Assembly: GCA_004556975.1 (NCBI GenBank)
Contig: SFFD01000022.1
Coordinates: 1-20,561 of the forward strand
DNA length: 20,561 bases
Origin: Oscillospiraceae bacterium
GTDB lineage: Bacteria; Bacillota; Clostridia; Oscillospirales; Ruminococcaceae
Direction of reading: 5' to 3'
A program made the position numbers and the translations under genes. Shown in pieces: positions 6,708 to 13,477 of this stretch (within the stretch, counting starts at the first letter, position 1; each line of letters opens with the position of its first letter). Below the pieces are notes generated by a model. It was not told where the DNA came from, did not search any database, and was given only the letters and a program-made list of their open reading frames with translations.

Positions 6708-8090
6708 TCAAAAATCCACTTCCTCAAGCCTTATAAGGGTTGCAATGTAAACCTTAAGGGCTTCAAGAAGCCAGTCAACGCAGGCGGCCTCATCAACGCC
6801 GTGAATTGAACCGGCAAAATCGGGCATGGGGCGATCGGGGTGTTCCGGCCCGAAGGAAGCAGCGTTGGGGAAATGGCGGGCATAGGTGCCGCCGCCCATG
6901 GTAAAGGTTTGAGCATGCTCGCCGGTGACCTCGTTATAGGTGTTAAGGCAGGTCTGAATCTCAGTGCTGTTGGGGTCGATATAAAAGGGCACTATATCGT
7001 CCTTTACAATTACCTCGGCAGCGCCGTTTGCCGCATTGTTAAGCGCTTCGGCAATTTTTTTGCCGCTTGTGCTGGTGGGGTAGCGGGAATCGACGCTTTG
7101 CAGGATTCGCCCATCCTTAATGCGAATCATGCCGCCGACAATGGTAAGCGGACTAAAGCGGCCGTCTTCGGAATCCGCGCCGACGCCCTTGCCGTAGGGG
7201 GAGCTGTGCAGCTTTTTGAGCACGGAAAGATACTCTGCCTCTTCGTTTGAGCACAGGCCGTTGTCAAGAATGAAATTTATGAGCACGCCTATGGCGTTCA
7301 CCGTGCCCTCCGGCAAAGAGGCGTGGCCGCTTTTGCCGGCGGCAACAAGGGTGATTTTGCCGTCGGCGGCGGAAACGGAAACGCTTTCGGTGCTTTCGGG
7401 AAGCTTGCCGCTGCATTTGAGCACGGCGGTGGCTTTGTCCGGAACGGCATTAACGGCAAAGCCACCGTTTATGGAAATTATTGTGTCAAGGGGGCATTTT
7501 GAAACAAGCTCGCCATGAAAAATGCCTTTTTCGCCGTTGCAAACGGGAAAATCGGCGTCCGGGCTGAAGCAGAACGCCGGCGCGGGGTAATTTTTAAGGT
7601 AATATTCCACGTCGTCCATGTGGGTTTCTTCGTTGGAACCGAGCAGCGCCCGCACGCCGTAGCGCAGGGGGACGTTCTTTTCCTTTAAATATTTAAGGGC
7701 GTAAAGGCAGATTATTGAAGGACCCTTGTCGTCGAGCACGCCGCGGCCGATAATCCAGCCGTCGCGTTCGCGCATGGTATAGGGGTCGGCGCTCCAGCCG
7801 TCGCCGGCGGGTACAACGTCCACATGGGTAATGGTGGCAAGATATTTTTCGCTTTCGCCGCGAATTTCGCCGCAGCCTATGCGGTTTTCAAAATTGCGGG
7901 TTTCAAGGCCAAGCTCTGCGGCAATTTCAAGCCCAAGCTCCAAGGCGCGCTTTGGCTCTTTGCCATAGGGGGCGTCGGGCTGCGCCTCGCCCTCTACGCT
8001 GGGCACTGCCACAAGGCGGCCTATGTCGCGGATGATTCCGGCGCGGTTTTGCTCAATGAATAAATCTATGTCTTTATAATCAATATTCAT
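6708..8090 (-). CDS. M20 family dipeptidase, PepV-like (second copy)
   Basis: This 460-aa protein has the same architecture as the M20 dipeptidase at 3525-4952 but has clearly diverged. The metal and catalytic set is H89-x-D91 (THVDVVP, with Thr in place of the usual Gly), D120/D121 (GVLDDKGP), E154/E155 (SNEETH), D178 (FSPDADFP) and H430 (GSIHGVDE). The ATG at 8090 follows AAGGAG at good spacing; a longer frame reaching 8147 has no ribosome binding site and would run through the promoter, so I reject it. The gene has its own promoter and terminator. Likely job: cytosolic breakdown of dipeptides taken up or released from peptides. The paralogue may have a different substrate range. Confidence 0.92.
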   Translation of the reverse strand: MNIDYKDIDLFIEQNRAGIIRDIGRLVAVPSVEGEAQPDAPYGKEPKRALELGLEIAAELGLETRNFENRIGCGEIRGESEKYLATITHVDVVPAGDGWSADPYTMRERDGWIIGRGVLDDKGPSIICLYALKYLKEKNVPLRYGVRALLGSNEETHMDDVEYYLKNYPAPAFCFSPDADFPVCNGEKGIFHGELVSKCPLDTIISINGGFAVNAVPDKATAVLKCSGKLPESTESVSVSAADGKITLVAAGKSGHASLPEGTVNAIGVLINFILDNGLCSNEEAEYLSVLKKLHSSPYGKGVGADSEDGRFSPLTIVGGMIRIKDGRILQSVDSRYPTSTSGKKIAEALNNAANGAAEVIVKDDIVPFYIDPNSTEIQTCLNTYNEVTGEHAQTFTMGGGTYARHFPNAASFGPEHPDRPMPDFAGSIHGVDEAACVDWLLEALKVYIATLIRLEEVDF

Positions 8091-8126
8091 GGCGGTTCTC
8101 CTTTTCGGTAAATTATATATGAATAA

Positions 8127-8154
8127 AGTATACCCGCAAAAATTCATCGGTCAA
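8127..8154 (-). promoter_or_regulatory. Promoter of the second M20 dipeptidase
   Basis: TTGACC (8149-8154), a 16-bp spacer and TATACT (8127-8132) stand on the minus strand about 40 bp before the start codon. Confidence 0.65.
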
Positions 8155-8220
8155 GGGGGTTTAAGAAAATATTTTTTTCCTACCCCGGCAAAGGGCGGCG
8201 AAAAAGGCGCATTTTCGGCA

Positions 8221-8249
8221 AAAAAGCTTCCCGCCCTTTGGCGGGAAGC
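8221..8249 (-). terminator. Terminator of the DtxR-family gene
   Basis: GCTTCCCGCC (8226-8235) and GGCGGGAAGC (8240-8249) are exact inverted copies with a 4-nt loop. On the minus strand they are followed by a T run that includes 8221-8225. Confidence 0.85.
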
Positions 8250-8263
8250 CTTCTTAAAAAAAC

Positions 8264-8629
8264 TTATTTTTCCTCAAGCTTTGCGCAGATTGCGGCAAAG
8301 GTTTGGCGGCTTATGTCATGCTCGATTTTGCAGGCGTCCGCCTCGGCGGTTTTGCCGTCGACGCCAAGGCTTTTAAAAAACTCGGTGAGCACGTGGTGGC
8401 GGTCAAGTGTGCGTGAAGCGATTTCCATGCCCTTTTCCGTAAGGGTGATAAGCCCGCTTTTGTCCATGGAAATATAGCCGTTTTCGCGAAGGCGCTTTGT
8501 GGCGTAGCTTACGCTGGGCTTTGTTACGCCAAGATAATCCGCGACGTCGATGGAGCGGATATAGCCGTATTTTTCTTTCATCATAAGCATGGCTTCAAGA
8601 TAATCTTCGGAAGCCCTTAAAATTTTCAT
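8264..8629 (-). CDS. DtxR-family metal-dependent repressor
   Basis: This 121-aa protein has an N-terminal winged helix (about 1-60; recognition helix near VTKPSVSYATKRL) and a metal-binding dimerisation domain. Metal ligands align with the family: D9, E12, H78, then C100-x-x-E103-H104 (DACKIEH). Diphtheria DtxR has Cys at this first place and Bacillus MntR has Glu, so the site looks closer to the iron-sensing type. It lacks the C-terminal SH3-like domain and is shorter than MntR (142 aa). The ATG at 8629 follows GGAAAG; a frame reaching 8704 would include the promoter. It stands divergent to the feo genes, whose control region carries TTAG-N6-CTAA dyads, so it is the likely Fe(II)-dependent repressor of iron uptake. 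Binding is inferred. Confidence 0.88.
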   Translation of the reverse strand: MKILRASEDYLEAMLMMKEKYGYIRSIDVADYLGVTKPSVSYATKRLRENGYISMDKSGLITLTEKGMEIASRTLDRHHVLTEFFKSLGVDGKTAEADACKIEHDISRQTFAAICAKLEEK

Positions 8630-8662
8630 GGCGCGCACTTTCCTTTTCTTCAAATTGCCTTT

Positions 8663-8691
8663 AGTGTAGCACAGCCTGTATAAAATTGCAA
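8663..8691 (-). promoter_or_regulatory. Promoter of the DtxR-family gene
   Basis: TTGCAA (8686-8691), a 17-bp spacer and TACACT (8663-8668) on the minus strand. I see no feo-type dyad overlapping it, so self-repression is not evident. Confidence 0.6.
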
Positions 8692-8775
8692 GAAGTTTGC
8701 CCACGCTTTAAAGCCGACGAAGCCGGGGCGCGGTTTAAAAAGCGCCCGGGGCATTAAAAAAATAACGGAAAAGGC

Positions 8776-8804
8776 TTGACAAACTCGGTTAGAGGTGTTA
8801 AACT
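8776..8804 (+). promoter_or_regulatory. Promoter of the feo operon
   Basis: Perfect TTGACA (8776-8781), a 17-bp spacer and TAAACT (8799-8804). A degenerate operator-like dyad (8788-8803) lies across the spacer and the -10. The leader to feoA1 is then about 100 nt. Confidence 0.72.
8788..8803 (+). promoter_or_regulatory. Degenerate DtxR/MntR-type dyad over the feo -10
   Basis: GTTAGAGGTGTTAAAC shares its whole left arm and 4 of 6 right-arm bases with the perfect sites at 8876 and 9623, at the same spacing. Binding here would block RNA polymerase directly. Confidence 0.4.
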
Positions 8805-8812
8805 GGTGAACA

Positions 8813-8828
8813 GTTAAGCTGCCTTAAC
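8813..8828 (+). promoter_or_regulatory. Variant dyad just downstream of the feo promoter
   Basis: GTTAAGCTGCCTTAAC is a perfect 6-bp inverted repeat around 4 bp. It has the same 16-bp design as the other feo dyads with AAG/CTT in place of AGA/TCT. It would lie near the transcription start. Confidence 0.45.
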
Positions 8829-8875
8829 CGCCTTTGTGCCTATCCGGGCGAAAAGGCAATATTTTTTGAAGCATA

Positions 8876-8891
8876 GTTAGAATAATCTAAC
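8876..8891 (+). promoter_or_regulatory. Perfect iron-box-like operator before feoA1
   Basis: GTTAGAATAATCTAAC, extendable to 7-bp arms (8875-8892), contains TTAG-N6-CTAA, the core spacing of known MntR/TroR-type boxes. It lies in the 5' leader about 20 bp before the feoA1 start, close to the ribosome binding site. A near-identical site precedes feoB. Confidence 0.68.
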
Positions 8892-8911
8892 TGAAACAGG
8901 GAGGAAACAGC

Positions 8912-9124
8912 ATGATGCCGCTTTCACTTGCGGACGCAGGCAAAGAAAACCTTATTATTAAAGTGGGCGGAAAGCCGGAGGTTAAAAAGCACCTTGAAAA
9001 TCTCGGCTTTGTCGCCGGAGGAACGGCAACGCTGATTTATTCCATGGGTGGCAATGTCATCGTGAAGGTTAAAGAATCCCGCGTTGCTATCAGCGAAGAA
9101 ATGGCAAAAAAGATTATGATTTAA
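8912..9124 (+). CDS. feoA: FeoA family protein, first copy
   Basis: This 70-aa protein fits the small SH3-like FeoA family: MMPLSLADAG at the start, LENLGFVAGG in the middle, and a C-terminal VKVKESRVAISEEMAKKIMI, the usual 'R.ALS...A..I' ending. FeoA is a cytosolic partner of the FeoB ferrous iron channel. ATG 8912 follows GGGAGG with about 7 bp between. It is the first gene of the feo unit, 74 bp before a second, clearly different FeoA. The dual arrangement is common in Clostridia and may allow two FeoA chains with distinct contacts to FeoB. Confidence 0.9.
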   Translation: MMPLSLADAGKENLIIKVGGKPEVKKHLENLGFVAGGTATLIYSMGGNVIVKVKESRVAISEEMAKKIMI

Positions 9125-9198
9125 ACGCCGCGCCGGCAGGACAAAATCAGCCGGAATTAAGTTTTTGACGTATTTTTATAAAAAAAGGAGATACAGCA

Positions 9199-9420
9199 AT
9201 GAAAACGCTTCGTAACGCCGCCATCGGCGAAACCGTTAAGGTTGTTAAGCTTTATGGCGAAGGCCCCATCAAGCGCCGCATTATGGATATGGGTATTACC
9301 AAGGGCGTTGAAATTTATGTCCGCAAGGTTGCACCTCTTGGCGACCCGATGGAAGTTACCGTTCGCGGTTATGAGCTTAGCCTTCGCAAGGCGGACGCCG
9401 AAATGATAGAGGTGGAATAA
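9199..9420 (+). CDS. feoA: FeoA family protein, second copy
   Basis: This 73-aa FeoA shows the family pattern more fully: L-R-N-A-A-I-G-E at the start, GEGPIKRRIMDMGITKGVEI in the middle and VRGYELSLRKADAEMIEVE at the end. It starts at ATG 9199 after AAAGGAGATACAGC. It shares only limited identity with the first copy, so the pair is an old duplication and not a recent one. Between this gene and feoB are 234 bp with strong hairpins and a second operator-like dyad, so feoB may be partly uncoupled from the two feoA genes. Confidence 0.92.
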   Translation: MKTLRNAAIGETVKVVKLYGEGPIKRRIMDMGITKGVEIYVRKVAPLGDPMEVTVRGYELSLRKADAEMIEVE

Positions 9421-9479
9421 TTCGGCGAGAGCGCCGCGCCGTATGGGTGAAAAACAGCCCCGCCGGATTTTCTTAAGAG

Positions 9480-9513
9480 AACGGCAGGGCGCTTTGTGCA
9501 CCGCCCTGCCGTT
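9480..9513 (+). repeat. 12-bp perfect hairpin between feoA2 and feoB
   Basis: AACGGCAGGGCG (9480-9491) and CGCCCTGCCGTT (9502-9513) form a perfect stem with a 10-nt loop. No T run follows, so it could be an RNA processing or stability element and not a plain terminator. A weaker stem, AAGCC-GGCTT, near 9540-9556 is followed by TGTTTTG and could act as a leaky terminator. Confidence 0.6.
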
Positions 9514-9622
9514 CGGCGGCGGCGCCCGCCTTTGGCGGCAAGCCTCTTTCGGCTTTGTTTTGCAAAAGCCGCCGGAAGAAATCTGAAAATAAAACAGCTT
9601 TCGGGAAGTATTTTAAGCACTG

Positions 9623-9638
9623 GTTAGATAAATCTAAC
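9623..9638 (+). promoter_or_regulatory. Perfect iron-box-like operator before feoB
   Basis: GTTAGATAAATCTAAC repeats the feoA1 operator with only the central bases changed, and is also followed by TGAAA and the ribosome binding site (AAGGAG, 9641-9646). I see no convincing -35/-10 pair for it, so it may act on an unseen internal promoter, as a roadblock, or at RNA level. Confidence 0.62.
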
Positions 9639-9654
9639 TGAAAGGAGCAGAGAT

Positions 9655-12150
9655 ATGGAAAACCAGATAAGAATTGCCCTTGCGGGCAACCCAAACTCGG
9701 GTAAAACAACGCTTTTCAACGCGCTTACCGGTTCTAACCAATTTGTGGGCAACTGGCCCGGCGTAACTGTTGAGAAAAAAGAAGGGAAGCTTAAAAAACA
9801 CGATGATGTGGTCATTATGGATCTGCCGGGCATTTATTCCCTTTCTCCCTATACTCTTGAGGAAGTGGTCGCCCGCAGCTACCTTATCACCGAGCGCCCG
9901 GACGCAATCCTTAACATCGTCGACGGCACCAACCTTGAAAGAAACCTTTATCTTACCACCCAGCTTACCGAGCTTGGAATTCCCGTGGTTGTTGCGGTAA
10001 ACATGATGGACGCTGTTCGCAAAAGCGGCGACAAAATCAACATTGACGAGCTTTCAAGAGAGCTTGGCTGCAAGGTTGTTGAAATTTCCGCGCTGAAGGG
10101 CGAGGGCGTTGCGGAGGCGGCGGAAGAAGCAATAAAAGCCGCAAAGGGCGCAAAAACCGTTCCCATGCACACCTTTTCCGGCCCGGTTGAGCACGCCCTT
10201 GCCCACATTGAGGAAGCCGCGGTGCATAATATGCCTTTGGAGCAGCAGCGCTGGTACGCAATCAAGATTTTTGAGCGCGACGACAAGGTTCTTCAACAGC
10301 TTGACATTCCGGCAAAGACCATGCAGCACATCGAGGAGGACATCACAGCCGCCGAAACCGAGCTTGACGACGATTCCGAATCCATCATCACCAACGAGCG
10401 CTATGTTTACATCGCACAGGTGCTCAAGGGTTGCTACAAGAAGAAAAACGCGGGCGGGCTTTCCGCCTCCGATAAAATCGATAAAATCGTAACAAGCCGC
10501 TGGCTTGGTCTGCCGATTTTCGCGGTAGTTATGTTCCTTGTTTACTACATCGCCATGGTCGCCGTGGGCGCGCCCGCTACCGACTGGGCGAACGACGGTC
10601 TGTTCGGCGACGGCTGGCATCTTTTCGGAATCGGGAGCAGCGAATATGGCGACGCCTCCGACGCATACAGCGACGCTATGACCGCCGCGGGAGCTTTCGT
10701 TGACTTTGACGCCGAAGCAGAGGACTTTGACGCAGACGCGGCTCTTGCCGAGCTTGAAGCATACAAGCCCGATAGTGAAAACGCCACCGCAACCGCGGAG
10801 GTCGAGGATGAAGAAACCCTTGCGGTAAGCGATATGACCGTTTATTACAGCGAGGTTCCGAAAAATGCCGACGAAGATTTCACCATCGGCACCACCTATC
10901 TTGAAGCTGTCGAATATTTTGAGAAAAACGGCTTTGAAGCGCCCGACCCTGCGGATTACGGCGTTTGGGTGCCCGGTGTTCCGGTTCTTGTAGAGAATCT
11001 TCTTGACAAAGCAAACTGTGCCGAATGGCTTAAAGGACTCATCCTCGACGGTATCGTAGCCGGCGTCGGCGCGGTTCTCGGCTTTGTTCCGCAAATGCTT
11101 GTGCTGTTCCTCATGCTGGCGTTCCTTGAAGCCTGCGGCTATATGGCGCGTATCGCCTTTGTTCTTGACCGTGTGTTCCGTAAATTCGGACTTTCCGGCA
11201 AGAGCTTTATTCCGATGCTCATCGGCGTTGGCTGCGGCGTTCCCGGAATCATGGCTTCAAGAACAATTGAAAACGAACGCGACCGCAGAATGACCATTAT
11301 GACCACCACCTTTATTCCCTGCGGCGCAAAGGTGCCCTTTATCGGAATGATTGCGGGCGCGCTCTTTGGGGGAAGCCCCTGGGTTTCCACCTCCGCATAC
11401 TTCATCGGCATGGCGGCGATCATCGTTTCCGGCATTATGCTAAAAAAGACCAAGATGTTCTCCGGCGAGCCGGCGCCCTTCGTTATGGAGCTGCCCGCAT
11501 ACCGCCTGCCGACGGTGAAGAACGTTCTTCGTTCCGTGTGGGAACGCGGCCGGAGCTTTGTTACAAAGGCCGGAACGGTAATTCTGCTTTCCACCATCCT
11601 TGTTTGGTTCACCACTTACTTCGGATTTGTTGACGGAAAGCTGTGTATGCTTTCGGAAGAACAGATAGATTCTTCAATTCTTGCCTTTATCGGCAGGCTG
11701 ATTTCATGGATATTCATACCCCTTGGCTGGGGCAGCTGGCAGGCGGCCGTTGCTTCCGTCACCGGGCTTGCGGCAAAGGAAAACATAGTCGGCACTCTCG
11801 GTATTCTTTACGGCGGGGGCGGCGGCACTGTTTATCAGAACCTTGCAGCTGCCTTCAACGGAATCACCGGCTATTCCTTCCTTGTATTCAACCTTCTCTG
11901 CGCACCTTGCTTCGCAGCAATCGGCGCTATGAAGCGCGAAATGAACAACGCAAAACGGACCTGGTTCGCAATCGGTTATCAGTGCGGCTTTGCCTATGCG
12001 GTTTCGCTTATGATTAACCAGTTTGGCAGCGCTTTCACCGGTCACCTCAATATCGTTGGACTTATCGCCGCTGCTTTGGTTCTTGCGTTTATGCTTTATA
12101 TGCTCTTTAAGCCCTATAAGGAAGCCGCCAGGCTTTCCGCTGAAATTTGA
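9655..12150 (+). CDS. feoB: Ferrous iron transport protein FeoB
   Basis: This 831-aa protein is the membrane GTPase channel for Fe(II) uptake. The G domain shows G1 GNPNSGKT (11-18), G2 T38 in VGNWPGVTVEKKEG, G3 DLPG (56-59), G4 NMMD (116-119) and G5 SALKG (145-149). A helical insert runs to about 270. The membrane part begins near 282 and has both Gate-like motifs with conserved cysteines: GVGCGVPGIMASRT (524-537) and FIPCGAKVPF (553-562). An unusual stretch from about 305 to 445, rich in Asp, Glu and Ala and probably outside the cell, separates the first helix from the second, so the protein is longer than common 600-800-aa FeoBs. ATG 9655 follows AAGGAG. A small Cys-rich FeoB partner gene follows 48 bp later. 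Confidence 0.96.
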   Translation: MENQIRIALAGNPNSGKTTLFNALTGSNQFVGNWPGVTVEKKEGKLKKHDDVVIMDLPGIYSLSPYTLEEVVARSYLITERPDAILNIVDGTNLERNLYLTTQLTELGIPVVVAVNMMDAVRKSGDKINIDELSRELGCKVVEISALKGEGVAEAAEEAIKAAKGAKTVPMHTFSGPVEHALAHIEEAAVHNMPLEQQRWYAIKIFERDDKVLQQLDIPAKTMQHIEEDITAAETELDDDSESIITNERYVYIAQVLKGCYKKKNAGGLSASDKIDKIVTSRWLGLPIFAVVMFLVYYIAMVAVGAPATDWANDGLFGDGWHLFGIGSSEYGDASDAYSDAMTAAGAFVDFDAEAEDFDADAALAELEAYKPDSENATATAEVEDEETLAVSDMTVYYSEVPKNADEDFTIGTTYLEAVEYFEKNGFEAPDPADYGVWVPGVPVLVENLLDKANCAEWLKGLILDGIVAGVGAVLGFVPQMLVLFLMLAFLEACGYMARIAFVLDRVFRKFGLSGKSFIPMLIGVGCGVPGIMASRTIENERDRRMTIMTTTFIPCGAKVPFIGMIAGALFGGSPWVSTSAYFIGMAAIIVSGIMLKKTKMFSGEPAPFVMELPAYRLPTVKNVLRSVWERGRSFVTKAGTVILLSTILVWFTTYFGFVDGKLCMLSEEQIDSSILAFIGRLISWIFIPLGWGSWQAAVASVTGLAAKENIVGTLGILYGGGGGTVYQNLAAAFNGITGYSFLVFNLLCAPCFAAIGAMKREMNNAKRTWFAIGYQCGFAYAVSLMINQFGSAFTGHLNIVGLIAAALVLAFMLYMLFKPYKEAARLSAEI

Positions 12151-12198
12151 TAAGCGGAAAACCGGGTCTTTGAATTTATAATGAAGGAGTGATTTTCA

Positions 12199-12375
12199 AT
12201 GTTAGCATGGCTTTCTGCAAACCTTTCTACCGTAATTATTTCTGCGGTTTTGCTTGCCATAGTGATTGCAATTTTCGTTTACCTTATTAACCGGAAGAAA
12301 AGCGGAAAATCCGCCTGTGGGTGCGGATGTGAAAACTGCGCCCTGCGCGGCGGGTGCAGGGGCGAAAAAGAATAA
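12199..12375 (+). CDS. FeoB-associated Cys-rich membrane protein
   Basis: This 58-aa protein begins at ATG 12199 after AAGGAG (12184-12189). One membrane helix spans about residues 10-30, followed by a basic NRKKSGK and a cysteine cluster C40-G-C42-G-C44-E-N-C47, with C53 near the end. Small proteins of this design directly after feoB form a known family (often called FeoB-associated Cys-rich membrane protein, and comparable in place to FeoC). The cysteines face the cytosol by the positive-inside rule and could bind Fe(II) or another metal as it leaves the channel; that role is inferred. It is probably co-transcribed with feoB. Confidence 0.85.
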   Translation: MLAWLSANLSTVIISAVLLAIVIAIFVYLINRKKSGKSACGCGCENCALRGGCRGEKE

Positions 12376-12485
12376 ATCCGCCAAAGCGAAAAACGCCGGG
12401 CAAATCAGAGCCTTGGCGCCGTCTTACGGCAGAAACAGCGAAGGCGTAAGCCCCGCAGGGCGAAGGATATGCGCCGAAAACAAGA

Positions 12486-12518
12486 CCGGGCGGCGGGATT
12501 GTCAACCCCGCCGCCCGG
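12486..12518. terminator. GC-rich hairpin between converging feo and zinc-ribbon genes
   Basis: CCGGGCGGCGGG (12486-12497) and CCCGCCGCCCGG (12507-12518) form a 12-bp stem. The T run is poor on both sides (TCTTGTTTT on the minus strand), but its place between convergent genes suggests a shared terminator. Confidence 0.6.
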
Positions 12519-12535
12519 AGAATATGCTTTATAAT

Positions 12536-13072
12536 CTAATTAACAGGCCGCGCAGCTTTGAGCACGGGCGTGCCGCATTCACGGCAGAACTTATCGCCCT
12601 TTATCAGTTTCGCGCCGCATTCGGTGCAGAAATTCTGCGCTTTCTGCTCCTGCGGCTTTGATTTATCCGTTATGATAAAATCATAGGTAACCGCGCCCGA
12701 AGAATCATAAACCTGCTTTTTTGCGTAAACGGAGAAATTTTCTCCGTATTTCACCGTTATGAGCTTTTCCGTCTCTTTTGTAACCAGTGTGTCGGCGCCT
12801 TCATAATATGTTTCCTGCTGCAGTACGGCAACCACCGCCGAAGCTTCACCCAGCTCTTTTATTCGCAAAAGTCTTTCCGACGGTTTAAGCGGAGTGTTGG
12901 GAATCTTCTTTCGGGTGACCGGCTTTGTAAAATCCATTGCGGCAGGCAGCACTTCAAGCTGATATAATTTATCAAGAATTATATCGCCTTCTTTTATAAC
13001 AAATTCAGGAGAGCCCTTTCCCCCGTTTTCAAAACGGAGATCGGTCCTTTTTAAAACATATGTCGGTTTCAT
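12536..13072 (-). CDS. Zinc-ribbon protein of unknown function
   Basis: This 178-aa protein ends in a four-cysteine zinc ribbon: C149-x-x-C152 (FCTECG) and C163-x-x-C166 (FCREC), a form common at the end of clostridial membrane or regulatory proteins. Residues 1-140 are soluble, rich in beta-type sequence, with no motif I recognise; there is no signal peptide. I take ATG 13072, with GGAGG 4 bp before it. An in-frame extension of 53 residues to 13231 contains a hydrophobic segment but would cover the promoter and ribosome binding site, so I reject it. It converges on the feo operon and is transcribed alone. The ribbon may bind zinc or nucleic acid; no function can be assigned. Confidence 0.75.
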   Translation of the reverse strand: MKPTYVLKRTDLRFENGGKGSPEFVIKEGDIILDKLYQLEVLPAAMDFTKPVTRKKIPNTPLKPSERLLRIKELGEASAVVAVLQQETYYEGADTLVTKETEKLITVKYGENFSVYAKKQVYDSSGAVTYDFIITDKSKPQEQKAQNFCTECGAKLIKGDKFCRECGTPVLKAARPVN

Positions 13073-13145
13073 AATTCCTCCGTTTGCCAAGGGCAATTCG
13101 ATTATGCCCAAAGCACTGATGAAAATAACAGCTGCAATTTTGTTT

Positions 13146-13154
13146 ATTATATCA
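13146..13154 (-). promoter_or_regulatory. Extended -10 promoter of the zinc-ribbon gene
   Basis: On the minus strand TGATATAAT is an extended -10 (TG-n-TATAAT) with a poor -35. The leader would be about 70 nt. Confidence 0.5.
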
Positions 13155-13445
13155 CAAAGCGGCGGATTTTTCTGCCGCAAAAACAAAAACGTCCGAACCT
13201 TTTCAGTACGGGCGTTATGGGTATAAATCATATATCAGGCTTTACGGTTTCGCCCGGCTGTTCCCTTGCAGACGCTTGTTTTCCGTACCCGCTTCATTCG
13301 GTCGCCGCGGCTGTAAATATTGTGAAGCTGTTATAAGAACACCCGCCCCGGGGCGCGCTTTTTATAATCCGGCACGTTCGGCGCAAAGCGCCGCGCGGGC
13401 AGGCTTGCCGGTTTATGTAATACAGAAACAAAAAGGGTGGGCTTT

Positions 13446-13477
13446 AAACTGCAAAAAGGCGAAAAGCCTTTCAGTTT
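13446..13477 (-). terminator. Terminator of rex
   Basis: AAAGGC (13455-13460) pairs with GCCTTT (13466-13471), and an outer AAACTG/CAGTTT pair frames it. On the minus strand the inner stem runs into five T. It starts at the rex stop codon. Confidence 0.65.

Noticed and set aside
8721..8753. GC-rich inverted repeat (GGGGCGC / GCGCCC) between the dtxR-type and feo promoters
   Set aside because: The pairing is short and imperfect, and no T run follows; I could not assign it a role.
9421..9654. A small coding gene between feoA2 and feoB
   Set aside because: No frame has a start with a ribosome binding site; the stretch is dominated by hairpins and an operator-like dyad.
10054..11094. 346-codon open frame on the minus strand
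   Set aside because: It is fully inside feoB on the other strand; FeoB motifs are unbroken, so this is a shadow.
12536..13231. 231-residue version of the zinc-ribbon protein with a membrane helix
   Set aside because: A GGAGG site directly before the ATG at 13072 and an extended -10 inside the longer frame favour the short form.
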